Source: Hygrophila difformis (Eukaryota; Streptophyta; Magnoliopsida; Lamiales; Acanthaceae). From it: 64,000 nucleotides of DNA. Both the position numbers and the translations under genes were made by a program. The stretch is taken from NCBI GenBank assembly GCA_030278955.1, contig JAOANR010000002.1:15522238-15586237 (forward strand), given 5' to 3'. Numbering within the stretch: the stretch's first letter is position 1; each line of letters opens with the position of its first letter. Under the pieces are notes generated by a model that was given only the letters and a program-made list of their open reading frames with translations, did not search any database and was not told the origin of the DNA. Positions 21,533 to 32,445 of this stretch are shown here, piece by piece.

Positions 21533-24433
21533 CTAGCACACCCGCCCGCACAATGCGAGGGAAGTAAAATTTATATTTTTTTAAGAAAAATGGCGTAATA
21601 ATTTAAAAATTCAAATATTCTAATTCTAAACTTAATTTGGTCATGTCCATTTCCGACCACATATTATTAAGAAAACAGGTGAGAAAAACGATGATAAAAA
21701 AAAGAGAGACCGTACCATAAAAATATAAAGTAAAATTTTCCAGAAGTGAATATGGTGTTGTTGACTGCACCTGCAGAATGGTGTGTAGGAGCTTTTATGT
21801 GATGTGCGCGATGATTTTATGTGATGTTTAGATAATGAGTGATGGATTGCACAACTATGTCATAATTAAGTAATAGCAACACAATAATACTCTCAAAACA
21901 TCACAAAAATTATACTTTCCATTACGCCTGCACATGCAGGCAGCATATTGTCCGCACGCTAACTATATTGAAATATCCCTACCAAAACGTTCATAAAATA
22001 AAAGACTGTATGATAATTATTCACCGTAATTTACACGAGATAAACAAATTGTTAGTAACACACTTTACATTATATAGAACGAATGTATTTCACCTTAAAA
22101 ATTCAACATAAAATTTATGACATACAGACCAATATCGGATACAGATTATTGGATAATTTTTTATAATCTTTTTTCAAAATTTGATAATTTTAATTAAAAT
22201 TACTTGATAATTTGGTATTTTTTATAATTATTGATAATTTTTAACTAATAAATAATAATATATTAATATATTCGGATATCCATATTTAAAATTCGGATAA
22301 TATCCTATCAATTTTCGGATACGGTCAGATATTTTCGGATACGAATATGAATGCGAATATTAAAATACAGATTCGGATTCAGATACGAATATTGAAATAT
22401 TTGGTCGGATAGTCGGATGCAGATTCGGATTCAAACGGATACGGCATCAGATAGGTCGGATATTTACCGTACCGCTTTCACCCCTACTAATTTAAGAAAA
22501 GCGAACTAAATCTTTTAAAATGAAGGAATCTGACAAATCTATATCTTCTATAAATAAATAAAACAAATAAATCTATATCTTCTATAGTCTAATTTAATAC
22601 TATAATAAATAGTGTAATACATTCGATTTATACGTAATAATTAATATTGTACTAATCAAAAGTGCACATAAAAGTTTATGGGAGGGAGTGTATAATTAAT
22701 ATTTTATAAATAAATAAAATCAATTAATCTTTATCCTCTATAAATTTTCGAAAACACCATTTGCCTAATGAAAAAAAGACAATTAAATCTTTTGAAATCA
22801 AGGTATAAGAAAAATCTAAATCTTGTATAAATAAATAAACTAATAGATCTATATATCATATATCCTAATTCCATACTATAATAAATTGTCAAAAATATTA
22901 TATAGATAGATTATTAAGGTCGACTTGATTAGTAATAATTATACTTTCTCACAGAAAAAAATACTCACGAAATACATATAATGTTGAATGAAAGATAATT
23001 AACTAAAACTATTAATTATAATATAAATAAAGTAAAATCATTTTGTACACAATAATCTATTAATCAAATGGTATAAATCATTTTGAATCAATTATTTTTT
23101 ATTGTATATGTAATTTATTGTGATTGTGAAATAATTAAATATTCTCTATATGTATTGACAGTAAAATATAGAGAAAGGCTAAAGCATAAAAATAAATCAT
23201 ACGAACATATATAATTGACAGAAACAATATACAGAATACATTAAAAAAGAAGATACATTCAAAGAAAATATAATTTTTTTCTCTCACCACAACCAAACAT
23301 TACATCAGAATTAATAACTATACGAGCAAAGTTTGTCACTATCTTTTGAAGGTTAGGCATAATATTTTCGAACCTAAGTTCCTCTAATCAAGCCACATAA
23401 CGAATAGAATCATAGAAAAATACACCATAAATTGTATTAAAAAAATTCTGAATTTGAACAACAATATATGTGATTGTAGAAAATGCACTGCCATGTTAAG
23501 AGAATCTCAAAGCCATCTTCATCCCAGTTCACATTTTTCTTGTCCCCGAATGTAGATTATAAAAGCATTCGATCACACCCTTGCCAAGTTCTCTTTTTGG
23601 GAAGAAAATTGATGTATATGCCTTTAATCCACTCTACCATTCAATATTATCAATGAATATCCCTGCAATTATAAAGACAAAAAAAATCAATATAAATAAA
23701 AGAGACAATATTTGAATTTTCCTTCTTCCTTGAACTGTCCAATGACTTTTTATATGAAGAGAATATTTGATAAACACACATGTGTTGTACGAAAGATATA
23801 TTTTTCCTTAAAAATTGGTGAAAGAAACTTGTTAAATGATGAAAATCACCTATAAAACATAAAGTATCATAAGAGGATATAAAAAAAAAATAGGAAAAAA
23901 AATCTAAAATACAAATAGAAAAAAGTATTTATAAGACATGCTACAATCATATACATATCGATTCACATGAGTCAATCACGTACACGCTACAAAAATCAAA
24001 AGATGAATAAACATTAGTTTAGAGAAAAATAACTAAAAATTATAAGCAATAAAAAATTGCTAAATATGAAAAAAAAATTGCAAAATATGAGATTTGGAAT
24101 AGAGATGAATGAAAGGAATAAGGATGATCGGATGTATTTATAGTTGATTCAAATAGGTGTCTTTAATGGAAATAATTTAAAAATTTAAGAGTATTATATA
24201 TTTAGGGAGTATATATGATATGATTGAGTTTGTTGAAATTAAATATTGAATTATATATATTATGGATTTAGGGAGTATATATAATTGAGGTAGTTGAATT
24301 AGATTATATATATATTAGATTTAGTGAATATATGATTGTTGAAATTGGAGAAAATAGTCGGATGAGATGTTGAAAAGGGGGGTGGGGAAGTGGGGGAAAA
24401 TTAGACTATATTACTTATATATATAGATATAGA
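21533..24433 (-). mobile_element. Helitron H2, inverted copy of H1
   Basis: On the minus strand the element runs from TCTATATCTATATATATAAG at 24433 to CTAG at 21533, between A and T. Joined, its flanks recreate ATTTTAATTATATTATTATT, as found uninterrupted in the E LTR copy near 34895. It matches H1 along its length but lacks the LINE and about 855 bases, from within the hAT to beyond the MITE (H1 positions about 11274-12127). The 3' hairpin is mutated (CCCTCGC / GTGCGGG). It carries no protein gene. Confidence 0.9.
22135..22486 (-). mobile_element. Truncated hAT element in H2
   Basis: The intact end reads TAGGGGTGAAAGCGG on the minus strand, next to the target copy CTAATTTA (22487-22494, complement of TAAATTAG). 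The other end is lost in a deletion that joins TATCCGAT to ATTGGTCTG. It corresponds to the complete hAT at 10907-11439. Confidence 0.85.
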
Positions 24434-24435
24434 TT

Positions 24436-24436
24436 A

Positions 24437-24491
<55 letters not shown>
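24436..24491. repeat. (TTA)n microsatellite in the E LTR
   Basis: An uninterrupted run of TTA/ATT triplets. The corresponding site in the inverted LTR copy is (ATA)n at 34803-34920, longer and with interruptions. Confidence 0.9.
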
Positions 24492-24493
<2 letters not shown>

Positions 24494-26122
24494 AGATGAA
24501 TAAGATGATATTATAATTATATGTATATATATGTGTGTTAATAAATTACTATGCATATAAATAATTATACAAGTAATAAAATAATTTTAATACATAAATA
24601 AATAGATTAATTAAAAATATATTTAGAATAATATGGGGTATTACAGTCTACCCTCCTTAAGAATAAACTTCGTCCCCGAAGTTGACTCTCGGGTATTACA
24701 TTCTACCCTCCTTAGAAATCAACTTCGTCCTCGAAGTTGTGTCATACTCGGAATGGTAATGCCAAGAATAAAATTATTCTCATTGTGTCAATCCAACGTA
24801 GACCAGCAGTTGCACGCATAAAAGTATTGAGGTCCTAAAAATTAAATTTTTATCTCGAAGCGTGACGACTTCTTATGGAGTATCACATCCTCTCCCCCTT
24901 AGGACTTCAGTTATGTCCCCATAACTGAGTATGAATTTATCTTAAATGGTTCGGATAGTGTCGCCTCAACTAAGTCCAATGACAATTCCTTAATTTCCAA
25001 AAATCATCATGGAATATTTCTCTCACTCCAAATTTTTATCCAACTTCATCTTAAATCCAAATGGGTACTCAACCCACATATTCAATAGTAGGTTTCTTGA
25101 TAAGTCAATATATAACGTACTAGTAAAGATCTAGCTGATGGGAATGATAACGGCAAAGACTTGATATGGGCACGCTACGCGTAGGTGATAAAGATCTAAG
25201 ACTAAGGCGACATTAGTATCAGGCTAGCGCTTCTAAGTCAGAGTCGAGCCGAATATTAAAGTGGGAATGCTATCTAACAGAGATAACTCACAAAAAAAAG
25301 GTTAGTACAAATATTCATGTATGTATGTATGCAAATTATAATTCTCCCAAAAATAATTTATGCACTGTATATATATATACTAGAACTCTTAGGCCGCGCG
25401 CATACGCCGCGCTCGCCAGTAGAGGAAAAATAGGTGATGTGTATCATACTTTGGTAAATAACGGTTGGTATATTATGTGATACATTGTTACAACTGTAGT
25501 ATTACAACGTGTTGCTCTAATAAGGTTGGAAATCATATGTGGAGCAGATAAGCTTTTCTAAAAAGCAATTGCAATATTTTAGATGGCAAACCTGATGTAG
25601 ACAGAATAAAAGGAGGAGAATAGAAGCAAATAGCAGCAGAGGAAGATAATCTGCATTTACAAAAACCTCACGATTTTCTATTATAAGCAAATCCCACAAC
25701 ATAAATAAGCTATTAGAAGTTTACTTTATTTAATACCAAGAAAATTGAAGAAATGAGAACCGGCTTACAACAAATGTGGTTTGAGACGAAATTGCAACGG
25801 CTAATCGGAGCAAGAAGGACTCAAGCAACGATTCTGAGCAGCGATTTCTTTGTAGGCAAAAATCTGAAAACCGGTTCGAAAGGCCCAAAACTCAAAAAGG
25901 GAGAACCAATGTCAACAAGAAATTAGGAAAATAAAAGGGAATATCGGCAGTAGAAAATCGGGATTACGACAAGATGAATCCAAACGTAACTCCAATTCCA
26001 ATAATTTGCTAAAAAGGAGGAAATCAGTTTTGAAAATAAAAAAAAAATGAAATATAGGCTTTTTGAAATCGGTTCTCTTTTTGCTTCTCCCCTGCACTTG
26101 AAACCATATGACAAGCACTTAC

Positions 26123-26186
26123 ATCTGCATATAGGCTTGAATGTTTTCTCATTTTGTCCATCAATTACATATAGCTCAGCCAGGGC
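26123..26186 (-). pseudogene. Captured VPS41-like exon
   Basis: The 64-base exon is bounded by an AG acceptor and a GTAAGT donor. It encodes ALAELYVIDGQNEKTF and, one frame on, SLYAD. This resembles the VPS41 (HOPS complex, vacuolar tethering) segment that reads LAELY(I/V)IDGQYEKAF followed by (S/A)LYAD. An extra A between the two parts breaks the frame. Only this exon is identified with fair confidence. Neighbouring host-like pieces at 25790-25870, 26790-26880 (an ATG followed by DENSLALAPPAITAVAP) and 27190-27290 could be parts of the same or other genes. Confidence 0.55.
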
Positions 26187-27728
26187 CTGACATGAATATA
26201 GAAATATGTAAGATGCAAGTCAAATGTCCGTAGGAATTAAATAGCATTCTAGACAATAACCACTTTGAGAGCATCAGTTAATGATGTGGCTGAGGTTCAA
26301 TGGCAGAGATTACAGACACGGGAGAAAAAATTGTAGGTGCCCATGTTTTAACGATTGACAGAATTAAGATCCTTGTGAAATTATGTATTAGTTGCTAGAG
26401 CAACCTTGTGAAGTAAAAATCAGGCATCATGTGACTAAGAACACACAAAGATGCAAAAATGAGTGCTATTAAACACAATGGATACCTCATAAACAGTGTC
26501 ACGTAATACAATATTAATAATATAGTACAATGGTTAGCAATATAGTACAAAATCAGGTAATACAATGGTTATCAATATTGTAATACAATATATCCTACAA
26601 TATACAAAATCAGGTATTACAGTCTAATTGTAATAAAATATAGCCTGATTTAATTTTTTTTAAAAAAATCAGGCTTAGCAATCACTATATCCTTTGGTTA
26701 GCAATATTGTAATACAATATTTTGCCAATACTATTAAAAGAACATATCTCATTAAAACAGATTATGAGCAGATTATTTCCATTTTTTCTTGAGACTCTTT
26801 CAAATGTAGTCTCAAGGAGCCACGGCTGTGATTGCAGGCGGTGCGAGAGCTAGACTATTTTCATCCATTGTTGTTGATCGAAATTGATGAAATTGATGAA
26901 GCTAGAGCTTGGCAAACAAGAAGAGTTAATCTTAATATCCATAGATTGACTTTTTTTTAGTTAAAATATGGTTCTAAGACTTCCAAAACTAATTTTCATA
27001 AAACAACATGGAATTTGGAGGTCCTCTTTCAATTTCCAATGAACGAAGGACCAAAAGTCTCTCATAAGTTTGAGTTAATTTACCAAAATTTATAAGTACT
27101 TCAAAACGAACCTAAAATAAAATACAAAGAGTAGCCCACTTCGTATTCAAAATTGGAAGGCAATCCCAAATACAAACAAGCGAAGCTCTACCTGCAATTT
27201 CTACCCAAGATTTCTTCCCGGCTGTACTCCGTCACCTCCAAAGGAACAAACTCACAGATCTCCTCCGTCTACAATCTCCAATAGCAGTAAATTGAGCTGC
27301 TACAAGAAAATAGAAACATTTTCCAAGGAATTATAATAACTAAAGAATATCAAAGACATTCATTATCCGATCAATACAGCATTCAATCCATACAACCAAA
27401 CTTGCTAGCCTTACCAGAATCCATTCGAGAATGCCGCTTAGTGCCTAACAAATGCAACCTAGCATTAATAATGGCATCCAAAGGGAATTGAAGCGATAAA
27501 TAAATGAGAATAAAATATCGATTAGATGAAGTTCTATGATTGGAAAATTGAAAAACAAAAAATTACAATGCTTAACATGGTAGAAAACAGAAATAGTCTG
27601 TATATACATGCTCATAAGAGCCAATCAGACGAATCAAAACCTGTTCAGAAACAAACCTGTCAAAATTTTGATACCCAAATAATTTAAAGAAATAATTAGA
27701 TGAGAAGTTGGGAAATTGAGCAGTATAC

Positions 27729-29552
27729 CTCCATAATTAATTCCAATAAGATGAACAAGCCTGCCAACAATTTCTTGATGTGCCTGAACATACATATAAT
27801 AATGCATAACTTCATGGGATTCATCAATGCTGAATAATTTAGGAAATTGAGACAACCAACAGATAACAGAAATAAACTCACTCGTATGTAATTCATCAAA
27901 GGAGTTGTCTTCCGCAACAATAGGCATACAACCACCTAGGAAATTAAGATTGGAGCATCAAATACCCATTAAATACTAATCCAAACACCTGTAGGAAGTG
28001 AAGATCAGACAAATATAGGATATGAATAAATTAAAAAAATAAAAAGAATAAATCTTTATTTAAGCCAAAATATATGTAACATTAGCATTTTTTTAGCTTT
28101 CCATATTACTCATGAAACAACTTGAAAGTTGAATTGTTAACCACCTCTCCATAGTGTCCCCAGGTTATATATGCCCTTACTTCCACATTTCTGTCCAATG
28201 TAAGGATAATTTAAACACAAGAATACCCCCAAAAGAAGGAATAAAAGGTAAATATTGCTCTGGAGAAGAAAAGGAACAAAACAACTGAAAATAATGGGGC
28301 GTCAAATTTATAAAAAAAAGTGTCAAGGCCACTCAGACCTTAATTTTGCATTGATGTCTACTTTTTATTGCCTAGCAAGCTTAACCGCACATCTCATAAG
28401 CAATTGACATACCTTGTTGAAATAACCAGCCAGTAGAGTGGTATGAGGACGCTCAGGATCCAAATATCAGAACACTTCCATCAACTGCAAACCAAATTAG
28501 GAAGTAACTAAATCGGGCCAAAAAAAATTGGACACGAGCAATAAAATGTAGAAAGCCATCACAATACACAGTATTACACACCTCCTCAGCCTCCACAAAA
28601 GCTTTGAGTACAATGTCAACTTCACAAGTAAAACTTTCACAAGCAATGAAAGGGAACCTGAAAGTAAATATATAAAGAAGTTATTAATCAAGAGGTTGTG
28701 CTTTCAAAACAGTATCCCAATCATATGAAACAGAATTTGGTAACTGCAGCTCGACAATAAAAATACACCTGGAAACTGGTAACTGCAGATTGACAATATG
28801 GAAACACCTAGAGCCGCAACTTACTTGAGTAGTTTTTGTTTATCAGTATCGTCTGGAGCTTCTTCCACAATGTATCGGATCAGTTGTGTGATACTGTGAT
28901 ATTTGTCTTCTCTCTGAAACTGCAAGAGTAAATATAGGTACATGATTTGGATCATAATACCTCCGCAGCATAGTAAACTTTTATATAACAGAAGTACCAT
29001 GGCCACTTTGCAGAAGTACATTTAGAGATTAGACAATTGGAAAAGAGAACAAAGTGAAGTAAACACGAACAAAACTCCCTCAATACTTTATTGTCAGAAA
29101 GATGTCTAGTTATAAACATCATCTGAGCAACAATCTATCAGATACCCTTCCTCCTCCCTTGCCAAACGACCCTATAAAAAGTTGAGCTTTTTAACAAATT
29201 TCAGACTCATAAAAGTGTGCCCACAGTTACGGCTAAAACCATAAATGACAAATAAGGTAATCCTGTTGGCTAGGAAATACCTCTAGCATGTAAACAATTT
29301 GCACCACTTACAACGAGATTTTATCCCTTTCACTTTATGCAACACAAAACAATTCAGAGGTGTCCTAAGTGAAACTACGCAGTGTAAGGAAAAGACATCA
29401 AAGAAAAATAGCACAACAAAATATTTAGGCAAGTGATATGGAATCTTACAAATTAATCAGGCGTCCATTAAGCGCTTTACATTCTTGAATTATATCATCC
29501 TCATCCTATAGCTCGTCCAGTGCGAAATTTCTTTGTCTGGAATGTTTTCCAC
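27729..29552 (-). pseudogene. Captured SAPS-domain (PP6 regulatory subunit-like) gene fragment
   Basis: Six exons with introns can be read in order on the minus strand: 29552-29450, about 28918-28829, 28657-28582, 28484-28413, 27935-27882 and 27783-27729. Recognisable pieces are DEDDIIQECKALNGRLIN, LIRYIVEEAPDDTDKQKL, FPFIACESFTCEVDIVLK, PERPHTTLLAGYF, RKTTPLMNYI and AHQEIVGRLVHLIGI. This is the N-terminal SAPS region, which in the intact family binds the PP6/Sit4 phosphatase. Decay is clear: a frameshift and TAG in the first exon, a TGA in the fourth, and a 5-base loss near the end of the sixth. The start and the C-terminal half of the gene are absent. Confidence 0.85.
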
Positions 29553-29899
29553 CTGAAATTTGCATAATTGAAGTTGGAGCTAAAATAATACATTTCATTA
29601 CTATATAAGGTATTTAAAGTTATAACTGAAGAAAAATATATAAAGGCCAAACTTTGCAAGGCAAAACATGTAATGACAGAACTCACTCCCAATTCTGATG
29701 AAGATCGGCATCATAACATCAAGAACAATGGACACAATTGGAACCAAAACCTACTATTTTGGGCAAAACTAAAGTCTATAATTAAGTTCAAGCAGCAAAA
29801 CCACAAAAACTTGTCAACAACAAACACTCTACCAAACATTCACAACAATTTAGTAGGCAAAGGATTTTTCCCAACCTGGGGTACTGAGATGCCAAACTG

Positions 29900-30560
29900 C
29901 TTTTTCCTTTAGGCTTCGTCTTCCACGTTCTCACTTGGGCACTCCTCATCTCCAATGAAGGCTCCACACCCGTTAAGCCTGTCCTGCCGTCGATTCAGCT
30001 CGTGTACTCCACCCAGACGAAGATGACGTTCACCGAGCGCTTGACAACAGACCCGCAAACCCAAACCCTAATCGGCACATTACGGTCTTCATCCATAGTA
30101 CATATATCAACATAAGCCCAAACACGATGAAGAAGGCGAGAAAGGAGGGAGAAAGGGCCGGTGGCGCGGGCCGGGCATCGGCGACGAATGGACGGCCTCT
30201 TTCAGCCAAAGATGAAGATTTAGGATTCGGCAGAGACGATGGGGCAGCCGCGTAGCAGGGATGATGGCGCGGTGGGGCAGGGACTGTGGCAGGGTCGGTT
30301 GGCGAGGGAGGGAGCAGGGCGGGGAGAGGTCGCATCACCTGGCCGACAAGTTCGTCGGAGAAGAAGGGCGCCTCCAACGGTGGAATGAAGGAGGGAGGAG
30401 GAGAATGCGAGAAGAAATTTTCTTGGCCTCTCACCCTACTCGCGATTCCCTTCGCGAAATCCCTAATTTCATCTCCATCAACTGCGAAATGGGAAAGGCA
30501 ACGCTGCTAGAAACGCAACGCCTACGCCGCTCGAACGCAGAAGTGCGAAACAATGGGGAG
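29900..30560 (-). other. GC-rich block in H3, probable captured gene 5' region
   Basis: This is the only GC-rich part of H3. A 134-codon minus-strand frame (30434-30030) is rich in proline and alanine without a recognised domain, and overlapping plus-strand frames are equally open. The composition and the position just upstream of the SAPS exons suggest a promoter/leader or first exon of a captured gene. It cannot be assigned to a family. Confidence 0.35.
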
Positions 30561-31118
30561 AATCACTATTCAGAGAAATAAAGCAACAATCGTAGGGGAA
30601 GAGAAACAAAAGATTGGTCGGAGGGGAAGAGGAAAAAGAAATGGGGAGAATGCCATGGCAAGAATCGTAATTTTAGCGAAACAAAATAGTACTATTCATT
30701 ACAAAGTGACACTTATATATATTAGATATATATATATTTTTTTTTTCTATTTTCCATTGGTTTTAAAATAAAATTATTCCATGGAGGTAATACTTAAAAA
30801 TTTAAAAATAATAATAGTAGTTAAAAGTCTTGGACCTCTATATTAGGCCAAAATAATAAACATTAGGGCTTTATTAAAAGTGTAGTTATTGGGCTTAAAA
30901 GTTTGACCCAAAATAGTAAGTATATAATTGGGCTAAGAAAAATTTTGGGCTTAAAAAATTTTGGGTTTAAAATAATTTGGCTAGGAAATTCAAAATAATA
31001 ATTCAGGCTTCTAAAAATAATAGTTTTAAAGTAACAATAATAATGGTTTAAAGAAAATAATAGTTTAAAAATAATACTGATAATAGATTTAAAAATATTC
31101 CGGGCTCTGATACCATTC

Positions 31119-32445
31119 TGTAACACCCCGGTTTTTGGTCACCCAGGTCGGGGTGTCACCGCCACACCTCCCTAGCAAGACACGGTTTCTCCGAGCTTGC
31201 TAAAGAGATGCAAGCCTATGGTTTTTCAGAATTTAAAACATTCAAACAGCCCATTGTAATATAATTTAAAAATAATGTATCAAAGTTGCAGCGGAAAGTA
31301 ATATTTACATATGTATTATGCAGCGGAATTTAAATATAGCCAACACGGCCAGAATACGGGTTAAACAGGCCCGTTCATGCAATTCTAGTCTAATGTAAAA
31401 TTTAAAAATAAAGTATTTCCCCAAAATTCCCATGAATGCATATGATGATGCATATTCTTCAGCTTTGAAAGAAAAAGGGGAAAACCATGGTTTGGTCAGC
31501 AAAAACTTGCTGAGTAAGTTAACACATACATAATTATGAGATTTCAAAGCCATTAATTAAATTTAAAGAAAACATGTGCATAGCACCCCATAATTTAATT
31601 TATGTATCTAATAATAATTTAATTGCATAATTTAAAAGACAGGGATTTCATAAGATCATAAATATAGCTTGCAAGTAATTAAATAAATTGACATAAATTT
31701 AAAAACACAATTTAACCGGAATTTAATTTAAACAAATGTCTCGCTTCGTTTCCTTCACAGATCACCATCACCAGGGCTCTTATGTCCGTCAGCCTTACGC
31801 TCGGGCTCTTATGTCCACGAGTATCATGGTCAATCTTTTAATAGGTTCATTACGTCCACTGACCATACAATCAATATGTCGCTAGGACTCTTATGTCCAC
31901 TAGCCACACACTTGGGCTCTTATGTCCCAAGCCGTAGACAAAATTGACAGTATCCAGCTTAGTCATAAACCCCAATGTTTTAATCTTCTCTTTGTTTAGA
32001 AAGACCAATTTCCCAAATTTAGTAAGTTTCTCAAAATATACTATTTCAGGACGCTATCCGCTCCGATATCATTTAAAATCCTTTTCAACAAGATTTTCAA
32101 GATTTGACTTGGTCAAAACCACATTTTACTCCAAAATTAATTAAAAATCGTTTTTAAGTCCAAAAATTCTGAAATTTGACCGGTGACTCGAAAACACAGA
32201 GATGAACAAGTTTCATGTTTTAAGTTTTCCGATCCGAGATACGGAAGTAAGTCAAAAACGTCAATTTCTAACAGGTCACAAATCTGTCCGAATCTTTACG
32301 ACAGCAGTTCCTAAATTTCGAGATCTACCATAGCAAACCAACTCCAAAATTGATGAAATTTTACAGGAGAATTCTTAAGACATATATCTAGAAGTTTCAT
32401 GTTCAACAAAAGATCTAATTCATCCTATATCTATGGTCAAAAACG
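31119..32445 (-). mobile_element. 3' part of E's 5' LTR
   Basis: On the minus strand it ends ...CCGGGGTGTTACA at 31119, three bases from the tRNA-iMet primer site. It is colinear with 61732-63140, another LTR of the same family in the same orientation. Matching stretches include ACCCAGGTCGGG, GACACGG, CTTCTCCGAGCT and CGATCCGAGATAC. Around 31770-31935 the phrase GGCTCTTATGTCC recurs. Homology stops abruptly at 32445, where a gag-like frame starts. The missing 5' part lies inverted at 34649-35882. Confidence 0.85.

Larger units (their letters stand above)
8903..24645 (-). mobile_element. 3' LTR of element E, split into pieces by T1, H1 and H2
   Basis: The LTR begins on the minus strand with TGTAATACCCCATATTATTC at 24645, next to a polypurine tract. 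Its pieces are 24645-24434, 21532-21220 and 8969-8903. Joined, they match the inverted copy at 34649-35275. For example, the flanks of H1 join to TATTAAATATATAATATATA, exactly as in that copy. The remainder lies left of the window beyond T1. TGTAAYACCC starts of this kind are typical of plant Ty3/gypsy Tekay-like elements. The LTR encodes nothing. Confidence 0.85.
25380..30726 (-). mobile_element. Helitron H3 carrying captured gene fragments
   Basis: On the minus strand the 3' end shows GCGCGGC, GTA, then TGCGCGCGG and ends CTAG at 25383-25380, followed by T. The 5' end TCTAATATATATAAGTGTC starts at 30726 after an A and resembles the 5' ends of H1 and H2. It carries exons of at least two unrelated plant genes, both in the element's own orientation and with introns. 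That is typical of gene-capturing Helitrons. No Rep/helicase is visible. The 5' boundary is the less certain one. Confidence 0.7.
24646..31118 (-). mobile_element. Internal region of LTR retrotransposon E, with H3 inserted
   Basis: The left edge has the polypurine tract TTAAGGAGGGTAGAC (24660-24646, minus strand) beside the 3' LTR. The right edge has TGGTATCAGAGC (31115-31104, minus strand), the binding site for initiator tRNA-Met, three bases inside the 5' LTR. Between them E's own DNA amounts to only about 24646-25379 and 30727-31103. No gag, protease, RT or integrase is recognisable there, so E is non-autonomous or internally deleted. The piece 24646-24735 contains the polypurine tract plus LTR start twice, a duplication of about 54 bases. 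Confidence 0.8.

Noticed and set aside
31305..31553. Conserved minus-strand protein shared with 61928-62179
   Set aside because: Both lie at the same place in related LTRs, and the similarity is explained by LTR homology.
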